Shown here one piece after another: positions 11,440 to 21,215 of a stretch of DNA of 64,000 nt. Both the position numbers and the translations under genes were made by a program. Source of the stretch: Epiperipatus broadwayi (lineage: Eukaryota; Onychophora; Udeonychophora; Euonychophora; Peripatidae). The notes beneath the pieces are model-generated. The model ran no database searches. It saw nothing but the letters and a program-made list of their open reading frames with translations, and was not told where the DNA came from. The first letter of the stretch is position 1. Each line of letters opens with the position of its first letter. The stretch spans positions 3,678,501 through 3,742,500 of the forward strand of contig JAQFVV010000072.1 in the NCBI GenBank assembly GCA_028023455.1, in the 5' to 3' direction.

Positions 11440-11538
11440 TTTTTTTTCCCCCATGTGTTAAAGCGATGACCGGGAATCGAACACGGGCCAGCTGCTTGGA
11501 AGGCAGCTATGCTAACCACAAGGCCACCAACGCTTGGC
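11440..11538 (-). mobile_element. tRNA-Gly(UCC)-derived SINE, young-looking head
   Basis: The minus strand of 11463-11533 is a complete 71-nt tRNA-like cloverleaf: GCGTTGGTGGCC at the 5' end, anticodon loop CTTCCAA (anticodon TCC), T-loop GTTCGATTC and a 3' TCATCGC that pairs with the 5' GCGTTGG in 6 of 7 positions (one G-U). It matches animal tRNA-Gly(UCC) closely. A short ATGGGGG tail and an A-tract follow. Near-identical flanks (AAATTATATACTTTT at ~11427 and ATATTATATACTTTA at ~11540) look like a target duplication. This shows the ancestry of the short SINEs in this window. A tRNA-scan might flag it as a gene, but the A-tail and flanks argue for a retroposon. Confidence 0.8.
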
Positions 11539-11689
11539 TTATATTATATACTTTAAATGACAACAGTAATACTTTTCCCCCATATATAAAAATGTTAAAC
11601 TTTAGTAAATTATATAAAATTTTTATAAATGTATTAAATAACCTCATATGAATAAAGATATATAAAAAAAAAAAATAAAAAAAAACAAA

Positions 11690-12095
11690 AAGACCTCCAA
11701 AATGTATTTTGTGTTTAACCAGCACTGATCAGTTGGTCCAGATCACCATCTCACATATATAGCTTTATATGTACAATATTTATCAATAATAAATTTTACA
11801 CTTTGATTTACAAGTGTCAAAATAATTTCACCCACAACTTTAATACCATCCATTCTAGATGAATATGGGACAAATTTTCACTAATCATTTATTAAACCTG
11901 AGATTATCTCTAGCCAGATATAAACTTTAAACCTCAGTTAAAGATTAATATAACTGATTTTTTAATTAATTAAACTGAAGTTTAAAGTTTACAGCTGGGT
12001 TAAAGATAATCTCTAGTTTTATTGATAATCATTACTGTATTTATCTACAGCAGGTGGTGTCAAAATTGTGGGTGGTTTGATAACATAATGAGTAA
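11690..12095 (-). mobile_element. Family B/H ribozyme element (copy B1, degenerate, with palindromic body)
   Basis: On the minus strand an 'H' body (12.0-11.77 kb, containing TTTGACACTTGTAAATCAAA) leads into GATCTGGACCAACTGATCAG and stem II, then ACATTTTGG. This is an eroded hammerhead with CTGATCA in place of CTGATGA. The segment 11893-12018 is itself a palindrome (CTAGCCAGATATAAACTTTAAA on the left, TTTAAAGTTTACAGCTGG on the right), so parts of the H body exist in both orientations. The same body-then-ribozyme order is seen at 50.95-51.35 kb. Confidence 0.55.
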
Positions 12096-13031
12096 AGCAG
12101 TTGCAAGTATGGATGAAAAAAAAAAGGATGCTATATAGTTTTGGCAACCATATCTAATGTTCCCCTCCACTGAGAGATCAGGTTCACTGTCAATAGAGAT
12201 AGAGGTGCTAACATATTGGACTATCTTGATTTGATTTTTAACAACACAATACTACAAAAAAAAATATTATTTTTTTTATTATGAAAAACAATTATGCAGA
12301 ACAGTTCTACAAACATGCATAAAAAAAAAAGGTCTAGACATAATACATATGCAAATGAGATGAAGACATTTTTCAGGCTGTTGCAAAGACATCATCAGAA
12401 TACCAAAATAGATCAGGTCTGGTTAAAAAAGAAAAAAAAAAAATCTCGCATATTCTCTATAACTGATGACAAATATCAAGTATATATTATCTATGAACAT
12501 TTTTTATGTTTCTGATAATGAAAATTCCAATGAAAACTGGTCATCCATATCCAAAGTTGTACAAATTCTGTAGATTGTTTTTATATACCCTATGTCAGAC
12601 TTTTAAAAATCTGATGCTCTCCAAAGAGTACCGTAGCTGAAAAGTATACATTGCTAAGAAGTAGACCCATTTTCAATGTTTTCTAATAAATTGGCATGTT
12701 TAAAAGCTTTCAACTAGATATTGGAAATAGTTCAATCTATAGTTACATGTGAAGTACCATCATCACAAATTTCAAAACAAACAGATAAGTATACCAGATT
12801 GATATCAATTTTTCATTATTTTAAAAATATTGTATATATAATTTAATATAACCTTTGAAATCTGTATGCTTGCCAAAAGAATCAACAAAACCTCCCATGG
12901 TTTTAGATAGCAAAGTTCATTAGAAACTGCCTTTTTTTATTAAGACAACTAGTAACTAGTTGCTGTGTGCTATCACACAGACACACATATTAAACCCTTC
13001 TATTTTGATATTAAAGAGTTATGCCTTTGTC
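12096..13031. other. AT-rich non-coding stretch with a possible ribozyme relic
   Basis: On the minus strand of about 12366-12410 there is CTGATGATGTC, an imperfect hairpin with TTGCAACA, then CCTGAAA. This has the order of a hammerhead core but no convincing stem III or stem I, so I treat it as a weak relic. A fragment related to family E lies at about 12715-12760. Nothing coding was found. Confidence 0.3.
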
Positions 13032-13137
13032 AATTGTTGGTGGCCGGATGATCAGCACAGCTGTCTTACAAGCAGTTGTCCCGGGTTCATGAGTTTGCTT
13101 CCCGGCTGATGCTTTGACACATGAAAAAAAAAAAAAG
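13032..13137 (+). mobile_element. tRNA-Gly-derived SINE (copy 5)
   Basis: The plus-strand head starts GTTGGTGGCCGGATGATCAGC. The anticodon arm is CTGTCTTACAAGCAG, then CCGGGTTCATGAG...CCCGGCTGATGC, and the tail is TTTGACACATG with an A-run of 13. The flanks (AGTTATGCCTTTG before, ACTCATGCATTTC after) are an imperfect repeat that may be a decayed target duplication. Confidence 0.75.
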
Positions 13138-13837
13138 ACTCATGCATTTCAGATTTTGTGCAGCTTTTGAGAATGATGACCATGGTGTTTCCCTGACCTC
13201 AAATTTTGAAGTGAAAATTAATAAATTCACTATGCTCACCCACAAATGGTGGTGAACAGCACATACATGTTTGTTTACTATACGAGCAACTAATATGCCT
13301 GGGATCGGTATTCTGTATGCCTTAGTGCACTTTTGGTGTCAAGCACCATAATTGTAGCTGCATTATTTCTTTCAGTTAGCTGTTTTATGGTGTCTGTTTA
13401 TTATTCCTAATATATAAATGGCCTACGGTTTGATAATTGGATGCTATTAGCTCTTTTGTTATAATGTTGTTGTTATTTGTGGTGAACTAAGCCTTCTTTA
13501 TTTCCTTCTTAATGCAGGTATTATTATGGTGCTCCACACCAAAAGAGCACTAGGACAAACAGAAAAATAAGATAAGAATAACACACTTCACCAGACATAC
13601 TAATATTCATGCAAACTTATTATGGATAAGCAATAAAGTGGAAATAAAATTAAATATGAACAATTATATAGTATAGTTATAAGAGCTGTTACAATAAAAA
13701 TATAAGCATCAAAAATTGGCAATGACCACTTACTTCAAGGCATTACTCAAAAATAAATCATTCTTGGTTAATAATAAACTCCTACTTGCAGTCCTGTTAA
13801 ATACTAGCATCATTTTGAATTATTATAAATTCATAGT
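13138..13837. other. AT-rich non-coding stretch
   Basis: No repeat family or coding potential was recognised. Confidence 0.45.
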
Positions 13838-14105
13838 ACTATAAAGGTCTCTTTACCTTCAATACAATTTCTCCAATCCACAATATCTCTTCTCAATATC
13901 ACTTCAGCAAATTTCTTTATTTCATCCAATCAATTCGCATGTGGTCATTATCTAGGTCTTTTACGATCTCTTGGGATTCTTTTAACTTTCAAACTGGCCA
14001 ACCTATAGTTATGTCCTATATACTTCCATTTGAGCATCTTAATTCTTTTGCTAATGTTAACAATACCCGTTTGTTCTCTCACGCACATATTTCGTTTTCG
14101 ACCCT
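13838..14105 (-). mobile_element. RTE-clade LINE, 3' fragment
   Basis: The minus strand decodes as GRKRNMCVREQTG, then ILAKRIKMLKW (across frames), and SLKVKRIPRDRKR, matching VREHTGVTDLIEKIKKLKW and WIPRDCKRP of the 35-41 kb LINE. The extreme 3' part is eroded and no (TGA)n tail can be seen. Several stops and frameshifts are present. Confidence 0.75.
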
Positions 14106-15818
14106 GATAAATAAATATTAGTTTGTCGGCCCGCCTATGTGTTAGCATATATAAATAATATTTAAATTTTGAAAACGTGTATAGCAAAAATATTTAACGT
14201 TTACAATACTCGCATATATAAAGTATATATTTTATTTCTAAATTGCATACTTGTTAATAATCCGTAAATTCTCTTAGGGAAAAATACCCCCCCCTCCCAC
14301 GCCCGCCTACTTCCCTTGATTGTATTTTAAATGCGGAAATCCAATATGGTCAGCTTGTGATCAGACAGTCCGCATAAGCTTAGTACATAGTCTGAAGACG
14401 AACAAAGAATAAAGCCCTTAAGCAAAAAAACTGAACACAATGGTCAAACTTTATCTAAGAGAGAATAAAGGCAAAAAATGATAAAAATTACAGATTTAAC
14501 TGATGGATTAAAAAATGTATAACGTTTTTTTTTTTTGTTATCAATCAATCTTAAACGTAGAGGCTTAAAAAATTTATTCAGATTTAAAAGCAGCTAAATC
14601 CTTATCAAGTATATATAAATGATTTTTTTACAAGACCAAGATATAGTTTTTATTACCAAAAACAATGTAAAAATAAAATTAAATAATCTTAATAATAAAT
14701 TTAATAATAATTATTAATTCAGCAATATTTTGGCAATTTTAGTCAGGTGAGGAAGAGAGACTGTGAATTGAAGAAACGATTAAACTGGAAAAACTGGATT
14801 AAACTTGAAAATACTATTTTGCAATGGATCTATAATGTTAAAAAAACAATGATGGTACTGATGAATAATCAAATGGTTTTTTGCTCAAAAGTTCGGAAGT
14901 ATGAGCATCGAAGGAGACAGGGCTGGCCCTGGTGATCCATAGATGTTTGAGATCAAAGGTCTATCATTCTATTACTACAGTTAAATTAAACTGTCAAAAG
15001 CTGAAGTCCTTGAAGTGACTTCCTGTTCTTGCAGGATATTCCTCTACCAAACCTTAACAAAACGTGGCTCACAGAAATGATATGAAAACCTTTAAAGTAA
15101 ACTCAGACATCTCACTTAGAGAGTAGAAGATAATACCACTCGAAACATTGTGTTATGTACTAACCTGTGAGCTATTAATAACAGTTGAATGTACTTGTAA
15201 AGTTTAAATAAGAAGTTTCTCTCAAACATTTAATATTAGATGATGGAAACAGTTCAACATTTATTTACTATTAAAACCATTCTAGATTTGCAAACGTGAA
15301 AATCCTGAAAAATACTGATCATTACAAGTTACAGTGAATTCTTGATTCACATTTTTCAAGAAACCAGTGACGAAAGTAGATTAAATACATACATATAATA
15401 ATAGAAAATAAAATCATATATCATGTGACTCAACTTGATAGGCATATAATTGTAAAATAAAATAATGAGCATGCTCATTGAGAGACAATAGCTCAAAAAC
15501 GGTTTGGGGATAATTTCTAGATAGAAATTTTAAATCCTTTCTCTTGCAGCATTTATCGATAAAGCTTGTTAGAGCTATTAGCACCAACATTATTTTATAA
15601 ATATAACAGAACTTAAATCCATTAAAAAATAAAGAGAAAAGAATTTAGCTATTATTTACTAAAGTGCAGTACTCTTATATTTGCCTGAAAGTTTATGAAA
15701 ATGGTATGTTAGATGTGATAATATATTGGACTATTTCTATTATCATTGTACAATTTATTCATTTATCTATCCTTTATTAGTATGTAATCACTATTTATTG
15801 TTAATAAAATTTTTGTTG
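14106..15818. other. AT-rich non-coding stretch with family E pieces
   Basis: Family E-like sequence lies at about 15140-15270 (ACTAACCTGTGAGCTATTAA, then ACAGTTGAATG, then AACATTTAATATTAGATGATGG). At about 15480-15580 there is sequence resembling the D-family element at 54.4 kb (TTTGGGGATA, CTTTCTC, AAAGCTTGTTAGAGCTATTA) but without an intact ribozyme core. Nothing coding was found. Confidence 0.4.
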
Positions 15819-15964
15819 AAATGTTGAATGTCTGGGGAATTTTAAACTTTTCAAATACAAACAACTGTTAGTAATAACACACATATAGATAACACTGGAT
15901 GTGTGTTATTATTAATGGCTGTTTGCATTTGAAAAGTTTAAAATTTTCTAGACATTCAACATTT
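15819..15964. repeat. Palindromic element (family E), 66-bp arms
   Basis: The left arm 15819-15884 and right arm 15899-15964 are inverted copies with few mismatches (AAATGTTGAATGTCTGGGGA against TTCTAGACATTCAACATTT), separated by a 14-bp spacer. A second outer pair (about 15712-15750 and 15966-16005, TTGGACTATTTC against GGAAATAGTCCA) extends the symmetry. The transcript would fold as a long hairpin. I find no ribozyme core in it. Confidence 0.8.
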
Positions 15965-18089
15965 AATGATAGAAGATGGAAATAGTCCAGTACATTATCA
16001 CAGTACACATACAGTTTTCTAAAATGTTCCATCCCTTATTAATAGCAAAATGTCTGCATATCTACAGACATAGACTGCAGCATATATAACTTTAATGCAG
16101 TAACTACATACATTTTAAAAACTGAAGTCCATATTAAACATATAGTCCCTAATTTTTTTTTAAAAAGTTCTTAAAAATAGTAAAAAGTTGACATTTGATC
16201 CTTTTATTGCTTCAATTATCCTAATGTTTATCTCATTCAAATATGTAACGGTACTGACTGACATTGCGATTGTATTCTGTATGGACTATAATAAACAAGA
16301 AATGCTTTTATATATCAGTAATATTTAGCCCCCTCTTGCTATGATATTGCATTGTAAGGTTGCATTTTAATGGTAATAAATCTCTATACCATTTAGTGAA
16401 GAGTTAGTGGGTGACTCTGCAGCTTTATGTCCATAGTTAATGGCTCCAGATCTATCGCTCCTATGCCCAAATTTCTTATATAAATTCTTAAATCGTGCTA
16501 ATGAATATTTATAATTCAGGTTTCATTTTTGCTCTTAGATGGCAGCTATAATGATGAAATAAGAATAGTTCCAAAATAAAAAGCCTAATCACACAAATAA
16601 ATACTGCACTGCAATTATAATTTATCAATAATACAGGCCCCAAAAATAATATATACTTTTTATAACTCTAAAAAATGAGATAACAGATACTGAAAAAGTA
16701 TGTATATCAAATGGGTTGAAGGTTCACTGAATTTAAAATGCAATAAAAAGGGCTTCATTTTGCTAAAGAAAATGATTCGCTTCATAAATATGCTTTTAAA
16801 TTTGATGAGTAAATTCCTAAGAGTAAAATTTGGGGAAGGGGATAGCAAGATGATGTTCAATTGTTTTTTCTATCACTGGGTTTGATAAATACAAAAAGAA
16901 AAACGAACAATAACCATCTTATGTTTTTTTTAATTTAAATAAATAAATGAAAACCTTGTTACAACTTTTTATTTCCCCTAAACAATCAAATTAGAGCATC
17001 TTCCCAGCAAAAGCAGCTGGTGCTCATGCACCTTCAGCGGCTGGTCCGAAGACCTCATTAAATCATTCGATAGGTAGTTTTTAATTTAAATATTTCTTAT
17101 TATTGTTGCCTTTTTTTCTTCGTGTAAATTTGTATTTTTTATGCTTATTTCCACATCTTTTTTTAAGTTTTAAATTAAACATATAACCGATACAGAAAAT
17201 TTTTACTTTTTTGGATGTCATGTTATCAATGTAAATATACATCACATGATCACCATCTCTATACTAGCACATATGGAGAGTTTTGCCTTTGTTAATGTAA
17301 ATATATAAATTTTGCAATTTTATTTTGTTACGGCTCCAATTAAATACTATTCATAAAAAGTGAGCCTCCATTCTTCCAAAATTCAATCACCATCCCTTTT
17401 TTCTGAAACCAAGCAATCCAATGGATAACGACATATTTTGTTTTCCAATCTATTTCTTATTATACATAGCTTCGAAAATGCAAATAAAAATCACCAAACT
17501 GACCCTTGAATAAAAATGCAATCCTATATTAAGTTATTCGGGAATTCATGTGATTTACCAAATTATGCCATTACAAATTCCTTTCAATTAAGGTGATCTG
17601 AGTTTTTGTTTTCAATTATGTTATTCAGCTGAGAAAAAATCCTGATACCATGAGATCTAACCATACCCTTTTATTACTAACAATTTAAGATATCACTGGA
17701 ATATTTATTTTCAAAAGCAATGGTTAGACAAAGCAAATACTATTTTAGCAATTAGATTATCAGGATGTGTAATGCATGGAAATGATACAAGAGGGCAGTT
17801 ATAAATAGCAAGTAGTTTGTCACAAAGCTAGTAAAACCAAAAAATAATGTTAGGAATCCATGAAATAGCAAGGGCAATTACATGTTTTTTGTGAAATTGC
17901 ATTAAAAAACACAAAACAATGGCATTATTCTAACATAGCTGACAATAAAAACCAAACTGCGCTATAATAAAATTAGAAAAACCATTGATGTCAGATACAT
18001 TTTTTTTGTAATCATAGCTCCATCTCTTGAATAAAAATGCAATTAAAATTTTACTAAAAAGATTATATTAATAGACAGGGTATAAGCTC
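15965..18089. other. AT-rich non-coding stretch
   Basis: A less AT-rich patch at about 17000-17060 is unexplained. At about 17245-17295 the phrase CACATGATCACCATCTCTATACTAGC, then GGAGAGTTTTGCCTTTGTTA, resembles the outer end of family C elements, so it is probably a C fragment. Nothing coding was found. Confidence 0.4.
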
Positions 18090-18480
18090 AGACTTTCACA
18101 TGACCCACCACTCTCCACACTATCTCACAACACTGATACACCTGAACACACATATGTCGAAAAGATAAATAATCACCAATATACGTATTTCATGCTAAAC
18201 CAGCAATCATCAGTTGGTCCAGATTACCATCTCTACACATATATGCTACAAGGGCTCAGATATATATTAAGATCCTCCTACTTTAATGGACAGGTTTCAA
18301 TCTACTCCACACTCCAACTCTTCAACTGTCCATCCAATTGCAAATCTGATGATGGAATGCTCAAAGGCCACCCTGAGGCTGAGATTATTGTCACGCCCAT
18401 GTTGACCTAAGGTCAATATGACCTCTCATGTACAGGACATAATCCATTAAATACATATACAAGGGATAGGCAGACATATA
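18090..18480 (-). mobile_element. Family B ribozyme element, single arm (copy B2)
   Basis: This is one arm of the family B foldback plus a 3' extension shared only with the copy at 58.9 kb (GATGATGGAATGCTCAAAGG, then CACCCTGAGGCTGAGATT, then CAGGACATAATCCATTAAAT). The two copies are ~90% alike by eye over ~370 bp. It contains an intact-core hammerhead on the minus strand (18175-18218). The A/B-box-like end seen in other copies is weaker here. Confidence 0.75.
18175..18218 (-). ncRNA. Hammerhead ribozyme (family B)
   Basis: Reading the minus strand: ACCAA (stem I), CTGATGA (core), TTGCT-GGTTT-AGCAT (stem II, 4 bp above a U-U pair), GAAA (core), TACGTA (self-complementary stem III), TA (U16.1, H17) and then TTGGT, which pairs with the opening ACCAA. 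All catalytic-core positions (C3, U4, G5, A6, G8, A9, G12, A13, A14, A15.1) are present. Predicted cleavage is after ATA. The six-base palindromic stem III cannot form a normal loop alone, so activity probably needs a dimer of two RNAs or two units. Confidence 0.8.
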
Positions 18481-20369
18481 AGTTGTAAATCAAATGAAAG
18501 TTAATAGAGATAAACGCTGCCAGAGTGTAACTCTGAAAATCAAATTTTAATAATTTCTTCTTCTGTGTGAGAGCCCAGATGTATGGTTTAATGATAACAA
18601 TTACAATATTAATATTAAAAAATGACTAATCATTTAATTATATATCAACTAATAATTATTTTATGAATTAAATCTTATATCAAGCAAAAAGTCATACGAT
18701 TATTTCAGCCTGCTTTAAATGTCTTCAATAGTGACATTAATTAGTGACAATTGGCTAGGGATCATGTCTTTAGGTTATTTGAATTTGAGATTGCTAAATA
18801 GAATGGTTGTTGGTAGATGTATGAGCTCAAATCTTGCTCTTTGTTGAAGATATCCAATAACGAGAAATTAGTAGGGTCATGTAGGAAGATCATTATTGTC
18901 CAATAATTACAGCTGTCTAAGTTTATAATTATTCTCCAAAAAAAAATTAAGATCTAAGAAGAGTTATGTTTCATTCTATTCCAAAACTTGAGCAATCAAT
19001 GGACACTGATAGTATAATACTGTCAACCGGTCATTTTTAGACTGTCTGATTTTTGTCTTCATCAGCAAATAAAGATTAGAATTCAAAGTTCAAACAAACA
19101 AACTTATGCATTTAGAAGCGACTTTTTATTCCTTTCTCATATTCAATCTAATAACCGAAAAAAATAAAATAAAAAATCCTTAATGTTTCATTGTCACGCT
19201 AACTTAGTTGCATAGCTATATAGGTCTGGTATTATGTCAAATTATTAGCATGAATGGTATAAAGAAATAGGTAGAAGTTTCTAGTAAAAATACTTTATTT
19301 TCAGAGTTGAATGCTATCAGTCACTAACAAAGGCAAAAGGCAGAATCAGTTTGAAGACGAGAATTTTATAGCTGTATTAGCCAGTCTCACTGATTACTCA
19401 AGCTCCCAGCAGGTGTCTCTAAAATAGAATAAAAACAACTGTTCTTGGCAGAATATGAATAAGCATTGATAATGTTGTTTGGTATTAAGACCTATTTTCT
19501 TAATAAAAAAAAAAATTCAGTAGTCAAAAATATTCCATTCACACTTATATTTTATATCAAACAAATAATCTTCCTGAGAATCAAATGCAATTAAATCAAA
19601 AGGCAAAACTGGTGCCTTAGTAGTATTAGTAACGATAACTGTGATGAGTAAACTGTATAATTTATACAAGTTTTAATATTATTATTAACAATCGAACTCG
19701 ATTGAAATAAACAATTTTACTCTAAATGGCTTTCGTCCAATATTAGGAGCTTTTCAAGACATAACTTTTTACATAATTAAATATTAATATTAGAAATGCA
19801 TATAAGAATTAACAAAAGTAACGTAACTTGATTTACACCAACATTTTTTAAAAAACCCTTTTTATATCTCAATCATCAATATATATATTCTTTTAATTTT
19901 TTACGTCTTTTGAATTAACCTCGATTTTTTTTTTCAATATTTGATGACAGTAGTTTGTAATAAAAGGTTCTGCGAAATGCCCACCTGTCTAAATTCAGAT
20001 GTTCAATTGATTATCCAATATCCAAAACACTTTAACTAACATCAAGGTAGTTAGTAATCTTCTATCGATAGATTTTTTTTTTTTTTTTGGAATTAACACT
20101 GTATAGTACTATAATCTGTGAATAGAAATAAATAAACCGTAAATACATGAATATTTTATTTCACATCTCGTCTAGACCAAACTAATTCAATTCTCCTATT
20201 AATTTTAAGTAATATTCTTTATTAAAGACTAAGTTATCTAGAATGTATGTGTGTATTTCATTAAAGCTCTTATCTAAAGTCCAGTTATTAATGTTATTTA
20301 AAAATTATAATCCATATATATCCCTATTATCATCATTATTATCAATCAATATTGATCTATTTACAGGAT
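18481..20369. other. AT-rich non-coding stretch
   Basis: At about 19018-19072 the minus strand has CTGATGA, a hairpin with AGAC/GTCT ends, then AAAAATGACCGG. This resembles a hammerhead order but lacks GAAA and a paired stem I. Nothing else was recognised. Confidence 0.35.
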
Positions 20370-20640
20370 GAAAGTCTTTCCAAATTTAATCAAATTTCTC
20401 TTTGATTCGTAGTCTTCTATATATCACACAAGGAAATTTCCTTATTGCATCTATTCATCTCATAACTGTCCTTTTAAAGACTTTTATAAGCTCTTGGGAT
20501 CCAATTTCTTTCTGCTACTATTTTTACCAGCAATATGTTCAGCCCAGCTTTGTTTCAGTTTCTCAATTCTGTCAATGATGTCAATAATATCTGTTTATTC
20601 TCCCTTCTAAGTATTTTGCTTTTGATCCTCTCTTGTTATA
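20370..20640 (-). mobile_element. RTE-clade LINE, 3' fragment
   Basis: On the minus strand this lines up with the C-terminal ~90 codons of the 35-41 kb LINE: the antisense of ...TEDIIDIIDRIEKLKQSWAE is readable around 20530-20590 and of DPKSL around 20490. Many stops. Its upstream end abuts the family G ribozyme element at 20641, so G may have inserted at or near the LINE. Confidence 0.65.
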
Positions 20641-20748
20641 TATATATGATCAATAGATGGCATTTTACCAAAACCACCGAAACAAGTGTAAAATTTGTTT
20701 ACATAAACGACAAAAGAATCAGAATTAACTATCTCTTTCATTTGCTCA

Positions 20749-20796
20749 CCCTCAGATCATCTGATTTCAAGCTATTTTCTATCATCAGTGAAGGAT
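20749..20796 (-). ncRNA. Hammerhead ribozyme (family G, unit 1)
   Basis: On the minus strand: CCTTCA (stem I), CTGATGA, TAGAAAATAGCTT (stem II, slightly eroded), GAAA, TCAGATGA (stem III, one change from a perfect palindrome), TC (U16.1, C17), then TGAGGG pairing with CCTTCA (one wobble). Core bases are complete. Stems II and III are slightly weaker than in the second unit at 21161. Confidence 0.7.
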
Positions 20797-21160
20797 ATAG
20801 TTAGAAACTAGATCTAAACACTGACTCCAAGTGTTTATGCAAAACGTTTCTATCAGTTTGCAAGCATGAATTTTTCAGACCGGTAAAGTCTTCAAACTCA
20901 GCCTAACAAACCAGATATCTATATGGGTCTGATCTCAGTTCAGTTTCACCACATAGTCAAAGTCTCTGCAATATATATCACTGCAAGAAAACTTTAAAGA
21001 TACATTTATGAAAAACAAAAACAAGTTATTCACGTAACTTGCTATCACTTGTTATTTATGATCAATAGATGGTGTTTTACCAAAACCACCGAAACAAGTG
21101 TAAAATTTGTTTACATAAACGACAAAAGAGTCAGAATTAACTATCTCTTTCATTTGCTCA

Positions 21161-21208
21161 CCCTCAGATCAGCTGATTTCAAGCTATTTGCTATCATCAG
21201 TGAAGGAT
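21161..21208 (-). ncRNA. Hammerhead ribozyme (family G, unit 2)
   Basis: On the minus strand: CCTTCA, CTGATGA, T-AGC-AAATA-GCT-T (stem II), GAAA, TCAGCTGA (perfect 8-base palindrome as stem III), TC, then TGAGGG closing stem I. The cleavage triplet is ATC. Every conserved core residue is present. The 8-nt palindrome can give two RNAs a shared 8-bp stem III, so a dimer should be better folded than a monomer. Confidence 0.8.
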
Positions 21209-21215
21209 AGAGTTA

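Larger units (their letters stand above)
20641..21215 (-). mobile_element. Retrozyme-like element, direct dimer with two hammerhead ribozymes (family G)
   Basis: A block of ~155 bp at 20646-20800 is repeated almost identically at 21058-21212 in the same orientation, 412 bp apart. Each block carries a hammerhead on the minus strand at the same place, so the two predicted cleavage sites delimit one 412-nt monomer. This is the layout of animal retrozymes, which are short non-autonomous elements that make self-cleaved, circularised RNAs. No protein is encoded. TA-repeats flank both sides (20638-20647, 21213-21230). Target duplications are not obvious because of these repeats. Confidence 0.75.

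Noticed and set aside
11463-11533. Functional tRNA-Gly(UCC) gene
   Set aside because: The fold is good, but the A-tract, short tail and flanking duplication, plus mismatched acceptor pairs, show a SINE.
16985-17060. Less AT-rich patch with CAGCAAAAGCAGCTGG
   Set aside because: No RNA fold, repeat or coding similarity could be supported.
18305-18360. Second hammerhead in family B at CTGATGATGG
   Set aside because: CTGATGA is followed by a short hairpin but no GAAA and no stem I partner.
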